A stretch of DNA of 38,976 nucleotides from Candidatus Kuenenia stuttgartensis. Its GTDB lineage: Bacteria > Planctomycetota > Planctomycetia > Pirellulales > UBA1268. The notes below the pieces were generated by a model, which made no database searches, was not told the DNA's origin, and saw only the letters and a program-made list of their open reading frames with translations. Of this stretch, positions 1 through 8,700 are shown in pieces (the first letter of the stretch is position 1; each line of letters starts with the position of its first letter). The stretch covers positions 1 through 38,976 of the forward strand of contig CAMDDJ010000027.1 of the NCBI GenBank assembly GCA_945891385.1, written 5' to 3'. A program made the translations under genes and the position numbers.

Positions 1-144
1 AATGAGCAAAGACTTTGGTGGTTGCGCTTGCTGTCTGTGACTGTGCTGCAGCCCTGTTCGAAGTGCTCGGTGAAGTGCTCTTTGAGCCCCTGCACCGCTG
101 AAACAGCGGCAGGCTTGCAGCCTGGCCGAATCCGGCACCTGCTC
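1..144. other. left-edge intergenic sequence with an open minus-strand frame
   Basis: No complete gene is visible. On the minus strand a frame starting at a GTG (93-95) runs open to the window edge. It encodes about 31 residues rich in Glu, His and Lys (VQGLKEHFTEHFEQ...), so it may be the start or middle of a gene continuing to the left. There is no good ribosome binding site. A perfect hairpin (CCGCTG, loop AAA, CAGCGG; 95-109) sits about 36 bases downstream of the stop of the next minus-strand gene. It could end that transcript, although no T-run follows it. Confidence 0.25.
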
Positions 145-738
145 CTACACGCGTTCTCTGACAAACGCCTTCAGAAGCGAGGCGTGGTGGCCGTTCCACT
201 TCCAGAGGTGGCAGTCGCGGCGGTCGGCCTCCCCTGCCCCGCGGATGCCGGCCCGATGGAGCCAGTAGTGTTCGCCCGTGGCCAGCGGGAAGGCGGCAAA
301 CTCGTGGTGCCGTTGCTCGGGCACGCTGGTCTTGATCCAGTTCCAGAGGTTGACGTGCCGGGCGTTGTGCTCGTCCGGATGCTGGATGCACCATAGGCGG
401 TATTCGAGCTCCGTGACGGCGGCGGCTCGTCCGGCGAGCGCCTGGGCCGGGGGACTGCCGCCGGAGACAAGGTCTTCGGTCACGGCGATCCCGACGGGCG
501 ACGACGTGACGATCAGCGCGGGCTCCGAGTCGGTAGTGGGATCGAGCGCCGCCCAGTGGCGACGCTCTCTCTCGACCGACTCCCAGCCGGTCAGCCAGGT
601 GGCGAGCTGGGTGGCCAGGATCATGCGCTCGGCGGCGGTGAGCGCCGGGTCATCCGGGGGGACAAGCGGTTTCTTCTCGCGGTGCTCGAGCACGAATTGC
701 TGCAGACCTTGAAACCAGCCGCGGGTTTCAGCGCGCAT
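145..738 (-). CDS. hypothetical Trp-rich protein (197 aa)
   Basis: This intact 197-codon frame has a good ribosome binding site: GAGGA lies about 8 bases before the ATG at 738. I do not recognise the family. The protein has no signal peptide and no convincing membrane helix, so it is probably cytoplasmic. Its first half is helical and charged. Its second half is dense in Trp and His (for example WNWIKTSV at about residues 131-138, HYWLHRAG near 157-164 and a WKWNGHH stretch near 179-185), which could suggest a compact metal- or ligand-binding fold, but that is speculation. The next gene upstream on the same strand is a small secreted peptide about 150 bases away, and an operon is not evident. 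I am fairly sure it is a gene and have no functional call. Confidence 0.6.
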   Translation of the reverse strand: MRAETRGWFQGLQQFVLEHREKKPLVPPDDPALTAAERMILATQLATWLTGWESVERERRHWAALDPTTDSEPALIVTSSPVGIAVTEDLVSGGSPPAQALAGRAAAVTELEYRLWCIQHPDEHNARHVNLWNWIKTSVPEQRHHEFAAFPLATGEHYWLHRAGIRGAGEADRRDCHLWKWNGHHASLLKAFVRERV

Positions 739-885
739 CGAAGGATCCTCGGGACCGTGCCACCTTACCTGACGGCGATCCTGTTCCTCTATAAAAAGGC
801 GTCGAGCAGCCGGCGGGCCCCGGATGAGCCTGCCTGCTGCTCGACTGTGATTCGTGACACGTTCCGGCCCGAGCCGGTCAGCGGT

Positions 886-1068
886 TCAGCGGGCGAACTT
901 CTGCCGGAGCCATTCGTTCTTCCGCCGCTCGAGTTCCACGAGCTTCGCGACCGGACCCTTGCGGGCGGCGTTGACTTCGGGATTGGCAGACCGGGCTTGG
1001 TTGGCCGAGGCGGTTGAGGCGACGACGAAGGTGGTGACGAGGGCGAGGAGGAACATGGCGTAGCGCAT
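886..1068 (-). CDS. small secreted peptide (60 aa)
   Basis: A short frame encodes a classical signal peptide: MRYAMFLLALVTTFVVASTASA, with a likely cleavage after ASTASA near residue 22. It is followed by a basic mature peptide of about 38 residues rich in Lys, Arg, Asn and Glu. The hydrophobic core followed by an AxA site is what makes this look real despite its length. No Cys residues or recognised domain are present. It lies downstream of hrpB on the same strand, but a 258-base gap with a strong inverted repeat (1107-1149) separates them, so it probably has its own promoter. The function is unknown, and a structural or envelope-associated peptide is possible. A shadow ORF is possible but less likely given the quality of the leader. 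Confidence 0.5.
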   Translation of the reverse strand: MRYAMFLLALVTTFVVASTASANQARSANPEVNAARKGPVAKLVELERRKNEWLRQKFAR

Positions 1069-1106
1069 GGGTGGGATGGCTCCAGAGAAGGCGAACAGGA
1101 AGGGAC

Positions 1107-1149
1107 GAGCGATCGGGCGGTCGGCGGGGAGCCGTTCGGCCGATCGCTC
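1107..1149. terminator. strong inverted repeat between hrpB and the small peptide gene
   Basis: GAGCGATCGG (1107-1116) pairs perfectly with CCGATCGCTC (1140-1149). The 23-base interior can itself fold (CGGC/GCCG). It lies about 180 bases past the hrpB stop and about 40 bases before the start of the small secreted peptide, both on the minus strand. No T-run follows on either strand. It may therefore be a factor-assisted terminator for hrpB, an mRNA 3'-end stabiliser, or a leader structure of the peptide gene. Confidence 0.35.
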
Positions 1150-1326
1150 AGGCGAGAGATCGGCGGTGCCGGCGGTCGCCCTTCAGCGGGTTTTTCTCCG
1201 CATGGCGTGTTCGGTACGACGGGAATGACTCGCGAGATTCGCAGGTCGCGCGCACTCGTGAGAACCCGACGTGGGGCGGTGCCGTGCCGATGAAAAACGC
1301 CTCGCGCGAACTTGACAGCCCGCGAT

Positions 1327-3897
1327 TCATGAGGCGAGCGGATCCTCGGGCCACTTGTGTTTGGGATAGCGGCCGCGGAGATCCTTGCGAACCTGCGGAT
1401 AGGTTCGCTCCCAGAACCCGGCCAGGTCGTCGGTGATCTGCTGAGGGCGGAAATTGGGAGCGAGCAGGTGGAGGAGCACTGGCAGCCGGCCGCCGGCAAT
1501 TCGCGGGGTGTCGCGGCGGCCGAAGAGTTCCTGGATGCGAATGGCGAGCACCGGCGGCTTGCCGGGCTCGTAGGCAAGTTTGTGCCGCTTGGTGCCGATC
1601 TCGAGGCTCGGCGGCGCGAGCCGTTCGATCTCGGCGATGCGGTCGAAGCCGACGGCTGCCTGGAGGTGGGCCAGCCAGTCGGCCGCCTTGAGTTCGTCGA
1701 GCGATCGCAGGCCATGGCAGAGGTCGGGCAGGAGGGCCACGAGGCCGGCGTCGTCGAAGAAGGGCAGGCTGAGGTCGGGCACGGCGTGAGCCAGCCAGCG
1801 GACGCGGGCCAAAAAACTCCCGGCTGCCGAGTCGGCCCCGGGCATGACCCGCGACAGGTCGGCCGCCGCCTGGCGGGCGAGGATCGCGGCGGCGGCGGCG
1901 GAATCACGGATCGGGGCGGGCGTTTCATCGAGCACGAGGTCGAGCCAGGCCGTCCGCAGCCGAGCCTCGACCTGGCGGCGGGATGGGTGCCAGAGGAGTT
2001 CCTCGCCGGTGCGCAGGTTTGCCGAGGCCAGCGGTTCTTCGGCGAGCCACTCCCGCTCCACGGCCGACGCCAGCCGCACCTCGGCCTCGCCGTCGGCGTC
2101 CTGCAGGTCGATCGCCAGGAAGAGCGGCTCGCCGCGGAGCCGCGACCACTTGAGCCTCACGCCGCGGCCCCCCACGAGCGTGCCGCGATCCTGCGCGCCG
2201 GGCCGCTGCCGCGCAAGCCGGTCAGGGAAGGCATCGAGCAGCGACCGCCGCAGCGCGGCCGCCGGGTCGGCGGCGCGAGGGCCGAGTTCGGCGTCTACGA
2301 GCCGGTAGAACTGCTCGGCCGACTGCAAGACGCCGTGGGCCCCGGCGGGGTGGGGGTCGAGTGCCGGGTCGTCGATCCGCACGCCGGCATGGAAGGCCTG
2401 GAGGGCGGCCACCCGATCGCCGAGGTCGCACCGCGACCGGACAGTCTGCCGGTCGCGGGGGCCGGTGCCCGGTCGGGGCGTGCGGAAGGGGTCGCGTTCC
2501 GAGAGCAGGGCCGCGGCGATCGATGCCTCACGCAGCACGCCCCGCTCCGCCCCGGCGAGCAGCAGCCGGGCGAGCCGCGGGTGGGTCGGGAGTTGGGCGA
2601 TCGCCTCCCCAAGCGGCGTGATCCGATCGCGGCCATGGGCGTCGGTGGCCACCGCGCCGAGGTGCCGCAGCAGCTCGGCCGCCCGGCCGAGGGCCTCGTC
2701 GGGCGGCTGGTCGAGCCAAGCGAAGCCGTCGGCCTCGCCGATCGCGAGCAGCTGGAGCAGCGGTCCGGCCAGGTCGGCCCGCAGCGCCTCGGGCGGCTCG
2801 GCGGCCGGGCGATGATGGTGGGCGGCCTCGTCCCAGAGCCGCCAGCAGATGCCAGGCTCCGTCCGGCCGGCGCGGCCGGCCCGCTGCTCGGCGGCCGCCT
2901 TCGAGATCGGCACGAGCTCCAGCCGCGGCAGCCCGGTGGACGCCGAAACGCGGTTCTGCCGGGCGAGTCCCGAGTCGATCACGGCCGTCACGCCGGGAAT
3001 CGTCAGCGACGTCTCGGCCACGTTCGTGGCGAGGATGATCTTGCGGCAGCCGAGGTCGCCGAGCACGCGGTCCTGGGCTTCCGGCGGCAGATCGCCGAAC
3101 AGCGGCAGGACCGCATGCCCCTGCCGTTCGGCCGCCGCGGTGATTTCGCGTTCGCAGGCCCGGATCTCACCGACGCCGGGGAGGAACACGAGCACATGGC
3201 CGGTGGTGGCTGCGAGGGCCCGGGGCACCGCTTCGGCTACGAGCGAGACGAGCTCGCGGCGGTCGCCATGCTTGAGGTAGTTCACCTCGACGGGAAACAC
3301 TCGCCCCTCGGCGTGGACGACCGGGCAGGCTGCGGCAGCGGCAGCGAGATCCTCGCCCTCCCCGAGCATCCGGGCCACAGGCTCGGCCGCGAGCGTGGCG
3401 CTCATCACGATGATCCGCAGGTCGGGCCGCACGGTCTGCCGCAGCCGCACGAGCAAGCCGAAGACGAGATCCATCTCCAGCGACCGCTCGTGAAACTCGT
3501 CGAGCACGACGGCCCCGATCCCGGGCAGGGTCACATCGCCGACGAGCCGCCGCAGCATGATCCCGGTGGTCTCGACGACCAGCCGCGTGTCGCGGCCCAC
3601 CTTCGAGTCGAACCGCACCTGATAGCCCACCTCGCCGCCGAGGGGCGAGCCCCGGAGTCGGGCGATCCGATGGGCGACGCTGCGGGCGGCCAGCCGCCGC
3701 GGCTGGAGCAGCACCACGCGATCGCGCGGTGGCAGGTCGTCGAGAATCGCCGCCGGCACGAGCGTCGTCTTGCCGGAGCCCGGTGGGGCCGTCATCACCA
3801 CCGCGCCGGTGCGGGAGGCCGCCACCACGTCGGCGAGCACGCCCGCCACGGGCAGGTCGAGGTCGCGGACGGAGTCGGCTGCGGAGGGCTGCGGCAT
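1327..3897 (-). CDS. hrpB: ATP-dependent RNA helicase HrpB
   Basis: This is a DEAH-type superfamily 2 RNA helicase, cytoplasmic, of about 856 residues. That is the usual size for bacterial HrpB, whose physiological role in most bacteria is poorly defined. Counting from the in-frame TTG at 3930, motif I (PPGSGKTT) is at about 49-56, the Walker B box is DEFH at 144-147, and the SAT motif is at 177-179. The C-terminal helicase half carries the typical VAETSLTIPGV and QRAGRAGRT segments. It is followed by the HrpB-specific C-terminal region ending in PEDPL. I chose the ATG at 3897, 33 bases inside the longest frame, because the upstream start is a TTG; neither has a clear ribosome binding site. 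The gene begins 48 bases after the SulP transporter stop on the same strand, so the two may be co-transcribed. Confidence 0.95.
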   Translation of the reverse strand: MPQPSAADSVRDLDLPVAGVLADVVAASRTGAVVMTAPPGSGKTTLVPAAILDDLPPRDRVVLLQPRRLAARSVAHRIARLRGSPLGGEVGYQVRFDSKVGRDTRLVVETTGIMLRRLVGDVTLPGIGAVVLDEFHERSLEMDLVFGLLVRLRQTVRPDLRIIVMSATLAAEPVARMLGEGEDLAAAAAACPVVHAEGRVFPVEVNYLKHGDRRELVSLVAEAVPRALAATTGHVLVFLPGVGEIRACEREITAAAERQGHAVLPLFGDLPPEAQDRVLGDLGCRKIILATNVAETSLTIPGVTAVIDSGLARQNRVSASTGLPRLELVPISKAAAEQRAGRAGRTEPGICWRLWDEAAHHHRPAAEPPEALRADLAGPLLQLLAIGEADGFAWLDQPPDEALGRAAELLRHLGAVATDAHGRDRITPLGEAIAQLPTHPRLARLLLAGAERGVLREASIAAALLSERDPFRTPRPGTGPRDRQTVRSRCDLGDRVAALQAFHAGVRIDDPALDPHPAGAHGVLQSAEQFYRLVDAELGPRAADPAAALRRSLLDAFPDRLARQRPGAQDRGTLVGGRGVRLKWSRLRGEPLFLAIDLQDADGEAEVRLASAVEREWLAEEPLASANLRTGEELLWHPSRRQVEARLRTAWLDLVLDETPAPIRDSAAAAAILARQAAADLSRVMPGADSAAGSFLARVRWLAHAVPDLSLPFFDDAGLVALLPDLCHGLRSLDELKAADWLAHLQAAVGFDRIAEIERLAPPSLEIGTKRHKLAYEPGKPPVLAIRIQELFGRRDTPRIAGGRLPVLLHLLAPNFRPQQITDDLAGFWERTYPQVRKDLRGRYPKHKWPEDPLAS

Positions 3898-3945
3898 GCT
3901 GCGATCATACGCGGGCGGAGCGTGGTGCAAGTCGGAGGCCCCGCC

Positions 3946-5634
3946 TCAGTCGCTCCAGTCTTGCCAGGCGACCTCGTGCTCGTCGAGATACCGGGACACG
4001 GCTCGGCCGAGTGTGGGATGGAAGGCTGCGTCGCCGAATCGGGCAAAGACTCCGTAGCGTTTCAGGTGATCCTTGACCGGGCCCTTGAGTTCGGCGAAGG
4101 CGAGGCCGATCCCACGAGCCTGGAGTTCGTCGGCGAGCTGGCAGAGGATGTCGGAGGCGGTCGTATCGATGTCGGTGATCGGCTCGGCGGCGATAATCAC
4201 CTGCTTCACCGGCGCCGGTGTCTCCGCGAGCACGTCGAGCAGCCGGCGGCGAAACATTCCGGCGTTGGCGAAGAAGAGCGGCGCGTCCCAGCGGAAGAGC
4301 ACGAGGCCCGGAATCAACGCGGCGGCTGGATGCCGAGCGACGTCGTGGTAGCCCTTGACCCCGGCGACGCGGCCGAGCACGGCGTCGTAAGGCCGCCAGC
4401 TTCGCCAGATGAAGTCGGTGAGCGAGAGGGCAACGGCCAGCACGATGCCGGGCAGCACGCCGAGCAGCACGACGCCCAGCAGGCACACGAGAGAGACCAC
4501 GAACTCCCCCGGACGGATCCGAGCGAGCTGCCAGAATCCACGGTAATCGAGGAGCGAGCTACAGGCAGCGATCACCACCGCCGCGAGCGCGGGCCGGGGA
4601 ATGAATCCACTGAGCCAGGGAGCGAACGCGATCAGGAGGGTGACGGTCGCGGCGGCCACGAGGCAGGCCACCTGGGAGCGGGCCCCCGCAGCGGCCACGA
4701 TCGGCGTGCGGGTGGAGCTCGAACTCACGGGCATGCCCTGAAAGAAGCCGGCGGCGAGATTCGCCAGCCCGAGCGCGACGAGTTCGCGGTTTGGCGGCGA
4801 GGGCTGTCCGTCGGGACCGGGATAGGCTCGCGAGAGCACGCTCGTGTCGGCGGCGGCGACCAGCGCGATCGCGCCGGCGATGGGGAGGAGCTCCACGAAC
4901 CCGGCCCAGTCAACCTGCGGAAGCGCCAAGGCCGGCAGGCCGGGCGGGATCGCCGGCACAAGCGCGGGGAGCGGCAACCCGCGGTGCTCGAGCACGGCGG
5001 CGGCCGCAGCCGCGCCCGCCAGCCCGATGAGCACGCCCGGCGCCCGCGGCACGAACCGGCGCAGGAGGAGGATCGCCCCCAGGCAGCCGCAGCCGAACAC
5101 AACGGACAACGGCTGAATCGCGCCCGCCGCCAGCCGCGCCACGACCACCGTCGCATCGTCGAGAAAGGAATTGCCCGATGCTCCGGCCTGTTCCGGCATG
5201 CCTGTGAGGGCGGGCACCTGGCCAGCGATCACCGTGATCGCGATCCCGTTCAGATAGCCGATCCGCACCGGTTTCGAGATGAGGTCGGTCAGGAAGCCGA
5301 GCCGCACGATCCCGGCGGCGATGCAGAACAGGCCGGCGCAGAGCGTGAGCACTGCGGCTCGGCCGGGCCCGGCGGCGGGTGGCGCGGCGGCCAGGCAGGT
5401 GGCCACGAGCGGTACAAGCGCTGAATCGGGACCCACGACGAGGATCTGGCTCGGGCCGCTGAGTCCGTAGGCCACGAGGGCGGCGATGCTCGCATAGAGC
5501 CCCGCCTGCACGGGTAGCCCCGAAGCGGCTGCATAGCCCATCCCGGCCGGCACCAGAAAAGCCGCAAGCACCAGCCCCGCAGCGGTATCGGCGGCGATCC
5601 CGTCGCGGCGGTAGGTGCGGAGATGCGGAAGCAT
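3946..5634 (-). CDS. SulP family anion transporter with STAS domain
   Basis: This is a membrane transporter of the SulP/SLC26 family, whose members move sulfate, bicarbonate or related anions, often with H+ or Na+. The protein is 562 residues. The first about 410 residues form a series of hydrophobic helices and contain the family's early signature region (VPAGMGYAAASGLPVQAGLYAS near residues 28-49, then a SGPS...VGPDSA segment). Residues about 435-545 form a cytoplasmic STAS domain with the expected central strand-loop (ITDIDTTASDIL) where related anti-sigma antagonists are phosphorylated. The substrate cannot be read from the sequence. The start ATG at 5634 lacks a clear ribosome binding site. 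The gene precedes hrpB on the same strand with a short gap, which suggests a shared transcript but no obvious shared function. Confidence 0.93.
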   Translation of the reverse strand: MLPHLRTYRRDGIAADTAAGLVLAAFLVPAGMGYAAASGLPVQAGLYASIAALVAYGLSGPSQILVVGPDSALVPLVATCLAAAPPAAGPGRAAVLTLCAGLFCIAAGIVRLGFLTDLISKPVRIGYLNGIAITVIAGQVPALTGMPEQAGASGNSFLDDATVVVARLAAGAIQPLSVVFGCGCLGAILLLRRFVPRAPGVLIGLAGAAAAAAVLEHRGLPLPALVPAIPPGLPALALPQVDWAGFVELLPIAGAIALVAAADTSVLSRAYPGPDGQPSPPNRELVALGLANLAAGFFQGMPVSSSSTRTPIVAAAGARSQVACLVAAATVTLLIAFAPWLSGFIPRPALAAVVIAACSSLLDYRGFWQLARIRPGEFVVSLVCLLGVVLLGVLPGIVLAVALSLTDFIWRSWRPYDAVLGRVAGVKGYHDVARHPAAALIPGLVLFRWDAPLFFANAGMFRRRLLDVLAETPAPVKQVIIAAEPITDIDTTASDILCQLADELQARGIGLAFAELKGPVKDHLKRYGVFARFGDAAFHPTLGRAVSRYLDEHEVAWQDWSD

Positions 5635-5731
5635 GGAAGCGGGCGACCGCTTCCCATCCTAAGGCCCGTTTGTCGTCGCCAACAGTCTGCTGAGCCGCCC
5701 GGTGGCCTTTTCATCGGATCGGCTCAGCCTG

Positions 5732-5749
5732 TCGGCCTCAGAAGGCCGA
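5732..5749 (-). terminator. hairpin just after the PEP-CTERM protein gene
   Basis: TCGGCCT (5732-5738) and AGGCCGA (5743-5749) form a perfect 7-bp stem with a 4-base loop. It starts 5 bases past the stop codon of the upstream minus-strand gene. No T-run follows, so this is a probable 3'-end structure rather than a textbook intrinsic terminator. Confidence 0.45.
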
Positions 5750-5754
5750 ACTGC

Positions 5755-8700
5755 TCATCCGCGTTCCGCCGCGGCGGCCCGGCGGCGGCGAATGCCGGCC
5801 AGGGCTGCCACGGCGGTCAGCGCGATCAGGCCCGCCGTGGCGGGCTCCGGAACGATCGAGAACTGGCTGTTGTGATCGACCACGGCCCAGACGTTCTCGC
5901 CAACGGGGTCGCGACCGTAGGCCCCTACATAGGAGGAAAGGTCGCTGCCATATTGCGTCTGAAAGTCGGCAAAGCTGCCGAGATAGCCGACTTGGGCTCC
6001 CGATGCCGTGCTCGTCAGATTCCCGGCGACCGCGTTCACCCAGGTCGGGCTCCCGCCAGCGGTGGCGTTCCAGCCGAGTGCGAGGCCAGACGCCGTGAGC
6101 GGGTCAAGGGTTGGGGAATAGGAGATTGCCAGCACGAATGGTGTGGAGCCGGTCGGCGTGGTGAGTTCCAGTACGTCAGCGAACAGACCCACCTGGGTGG
6201 GCAGCCACGCGCTGGCCATCGTGCCGCCGCCGGCAGCGACGGTGCCGGCCAGGATCGAAGCTGTCGTAGCGGCCGAGGCGGTCGTAAATCCCTCGAGGCT
6301 TGTTCCCGCCGCAAGCGGCAGGCTGCCGCCCGAGGTCAGCGACACGACGCCGCCGGTCTGCGTGGTGACCGAGTTGCCTGCGCCAAGGTCGAGCGTCGTC
6401 GATACGACGAGCGTCCCGCCGCTGCCCACCGTCACGTTGCCGATTCCCAGCGCCTGGGGAACACCTGCCACGAGCGCTCCTGCCTCGACCGTCGAGCCGC
6501 CGGTGTATGTGCCGGCCGCCGTCAGCGCGAGGCTGCCAGCGCCGGTCTTCCGCAGACTCCCTGGGCCGACCAACCCCGTGGCGATCGTGAGGGTCGCAGC
6601 CGGGTCTGTGACCGAGATCGTCGCGGCACCGCCCAGGGTGACGGCACCGGCTCTGGTGACCGAACCACCGTCGAATTGCAGGGTGGCCCCGGCACTGCCG
6701 GAGCCTAGCGAGAGGACGCCGGAGCCGACGTTGCCAGCCGTAGCCAACCGCAGCGTACCCTCTTCGACGCTCACCCCGCCGGTGGTCGTGATCGACGCCG
6801 AGCCGCTCACGAGCACTTCGCCGGAGGTTGTCTTCACGATCGGCGTCGAACCGGCGAACGTGTAGGTGCCGCCGGTGAGCGTGCCGCTCGTCCAGGCGAG
6901 GGGAGTGCTGCCGGTCGCGTTCAGCCCGCCCTGCTGCAGATCGACCGTGCCGCCCTGAAGATTGACGCCGCCGAGGTCTTCGCTCTCTTGCCAGACGACG
7001 AGCCCACCAGCGTTGGCTGTGATGATCGTGGTGGCCGGAAGGTCGGGGTTTCCGCTGCCTGCGTTGCCGAACTGGAACGTGCCGCCGTCGTTGACGACGA
7101 TCGCGGTCGCACCGAAGTCGCCACCGAGGCCCTGATCCTCGATCCTCACCTCGCCGCCGTCGATCGTCACGGTGCCGGTGAAGCCGTTGCTGCTGCTGGT
7201 GAAGGTGACCCGGCCGGCTCCTGCCTTCGTGATCTCGCCTTCGCCCGAGACCACGTCGGCGTAGGTGAGGTCGACGGCGTTCTCGATGGCCACGACGCTT
7301 CCCGAAGCAATTGCGAGCGTGCCGGAGCCGCCGCCATCTCCAATCTCCAGCCGACCGCCTGTCAGGCTCGCGCCGCCGCTGTATCGGCCGCCTGTGAACC
7401 GGGCTGTGCCGCCGGATACCGTCACCGGCCCGGCGATGCTGCCTGCCGCCACGGTGGCCTCGCCAGCCGAGACGGTGAGGCCCCCGGCCACGGTGGCGTT
7501 GCGGGCGTCGAGGAGGCCCCCGGAGACGACAATGTCGCCGGCATACTCGATGGCGGTCGAGGCGTCGCCGAGTTGGAGGGTGCCGGCGGTCACGATCGTA
7601 CTGCCGCTCGATGTGTTGGAGACGAGCAGCGTGGTTCGAGCGGCGCCCTGCTTCGTCAGCGTGCCGGCACCGGTGATTCCGCCGCTGCCGCCGACCGAGT
7701 AGTCGATCGACGAATGGTCGAACACGATCGAGCCGGGTGCCACGCTCCCGGAGATCGAGACCTCGCCTGAGGAGGCCCCATCGGTGAAGGCGACCTTGTC
7801 GCCCGTGAAGAAATTGGTCGCGGTGGTGCCGGTCGAGGCCAACAACCAATTGAACGCACCCCCCGCGTCGATCGCGGTGCCCGTATCCCAGGTCGGGGAG
7901 ACGCCGGCCCACCGGAGGCTGTCAGCCGCAGTGATGTCGAGATCGACCGTCGTGTTCTCGGTGTCAAACACGAGGTTTCCAGTGAGTCGCTGGGGCAGCG
8001 GAGCGAGCGAAAACCCGCTCGGGATGGCCGTGCCCGTGTAGTCGAGCAGGGTGAACCGCCCGAGGCCGAGCGAGCCGGACGACGAGAGCGAGAGCGTGTG
8101 ACCGCCGGCGAGGGACAGCCCGTCGAGCTGCGTGACGGCGAGCAGTGGGACGGTCGGGTTCGACGCCGCCGCCAGTTCGAAACCGAGCGCGGCTCCGCTC
8201 GCGAGCGTGAGCGTGGGCGTCGAAAAGGTCTCGGGCGTCGCCCCGCTGGAGATGGCCAGGCTTCCGCCGGTGACGGTCACGCCGCCATCGGCCGTGCCTG
8301 CAGCCAGCACGAGCGTGCCGGCCTGCACGGCGATCGGTCCGTCGAAGACCGTCGGAGCCGTGAGTGCCACCCGTGCGGTTCCGGCCTTGATGAGCGAGCC
8401 ACTGCCGGTCACGCCGCCGCTCAGGGAGAGCGACCCGCTCCGGTCGACGAGCAGGGTCGCCCCCGCAGCAACCTCCACGTTGCCGGTGATCGATCCGGTC
8501 GACCCACCGGCGCCGATCTTGAGGGTACCGGCCGAGACGGTGGTCCCGCCGGCATAGTCGTTGTCGGTCGCCAGCGTGGCGGAGCCCGTGCCGGTCTTGA
8601 GCAACCGCCCGGCACCGACGATCCCGCCCCCGCCGCCGAGCGTGTAGTCACGCGCGTCATTGGCCAAGGTGACGAGCTGCGGGGCGACGGCTTCGTCGAG

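Noticed and set aside
1357-5424. A 1355-codon plus-strand frame antisense to hrpB and the SulP gene
   Set aside because: It spans two well-supported genes on the other strand, has Gly/Arg/Glu/His-rich low-complexity composition and no recognisable domain. Long antisense frames are expected in DNA with this GC content and codon bias.
6176-7912. A 578-codon minus-strand frame inside the PEP-CTERM protein gene
   Set aside because: It is an Arg/His-rich alternative frame of the beta-strand repeats. The composition is typical of an out-of-frame reading of repetitive GC-rich coding DNA.
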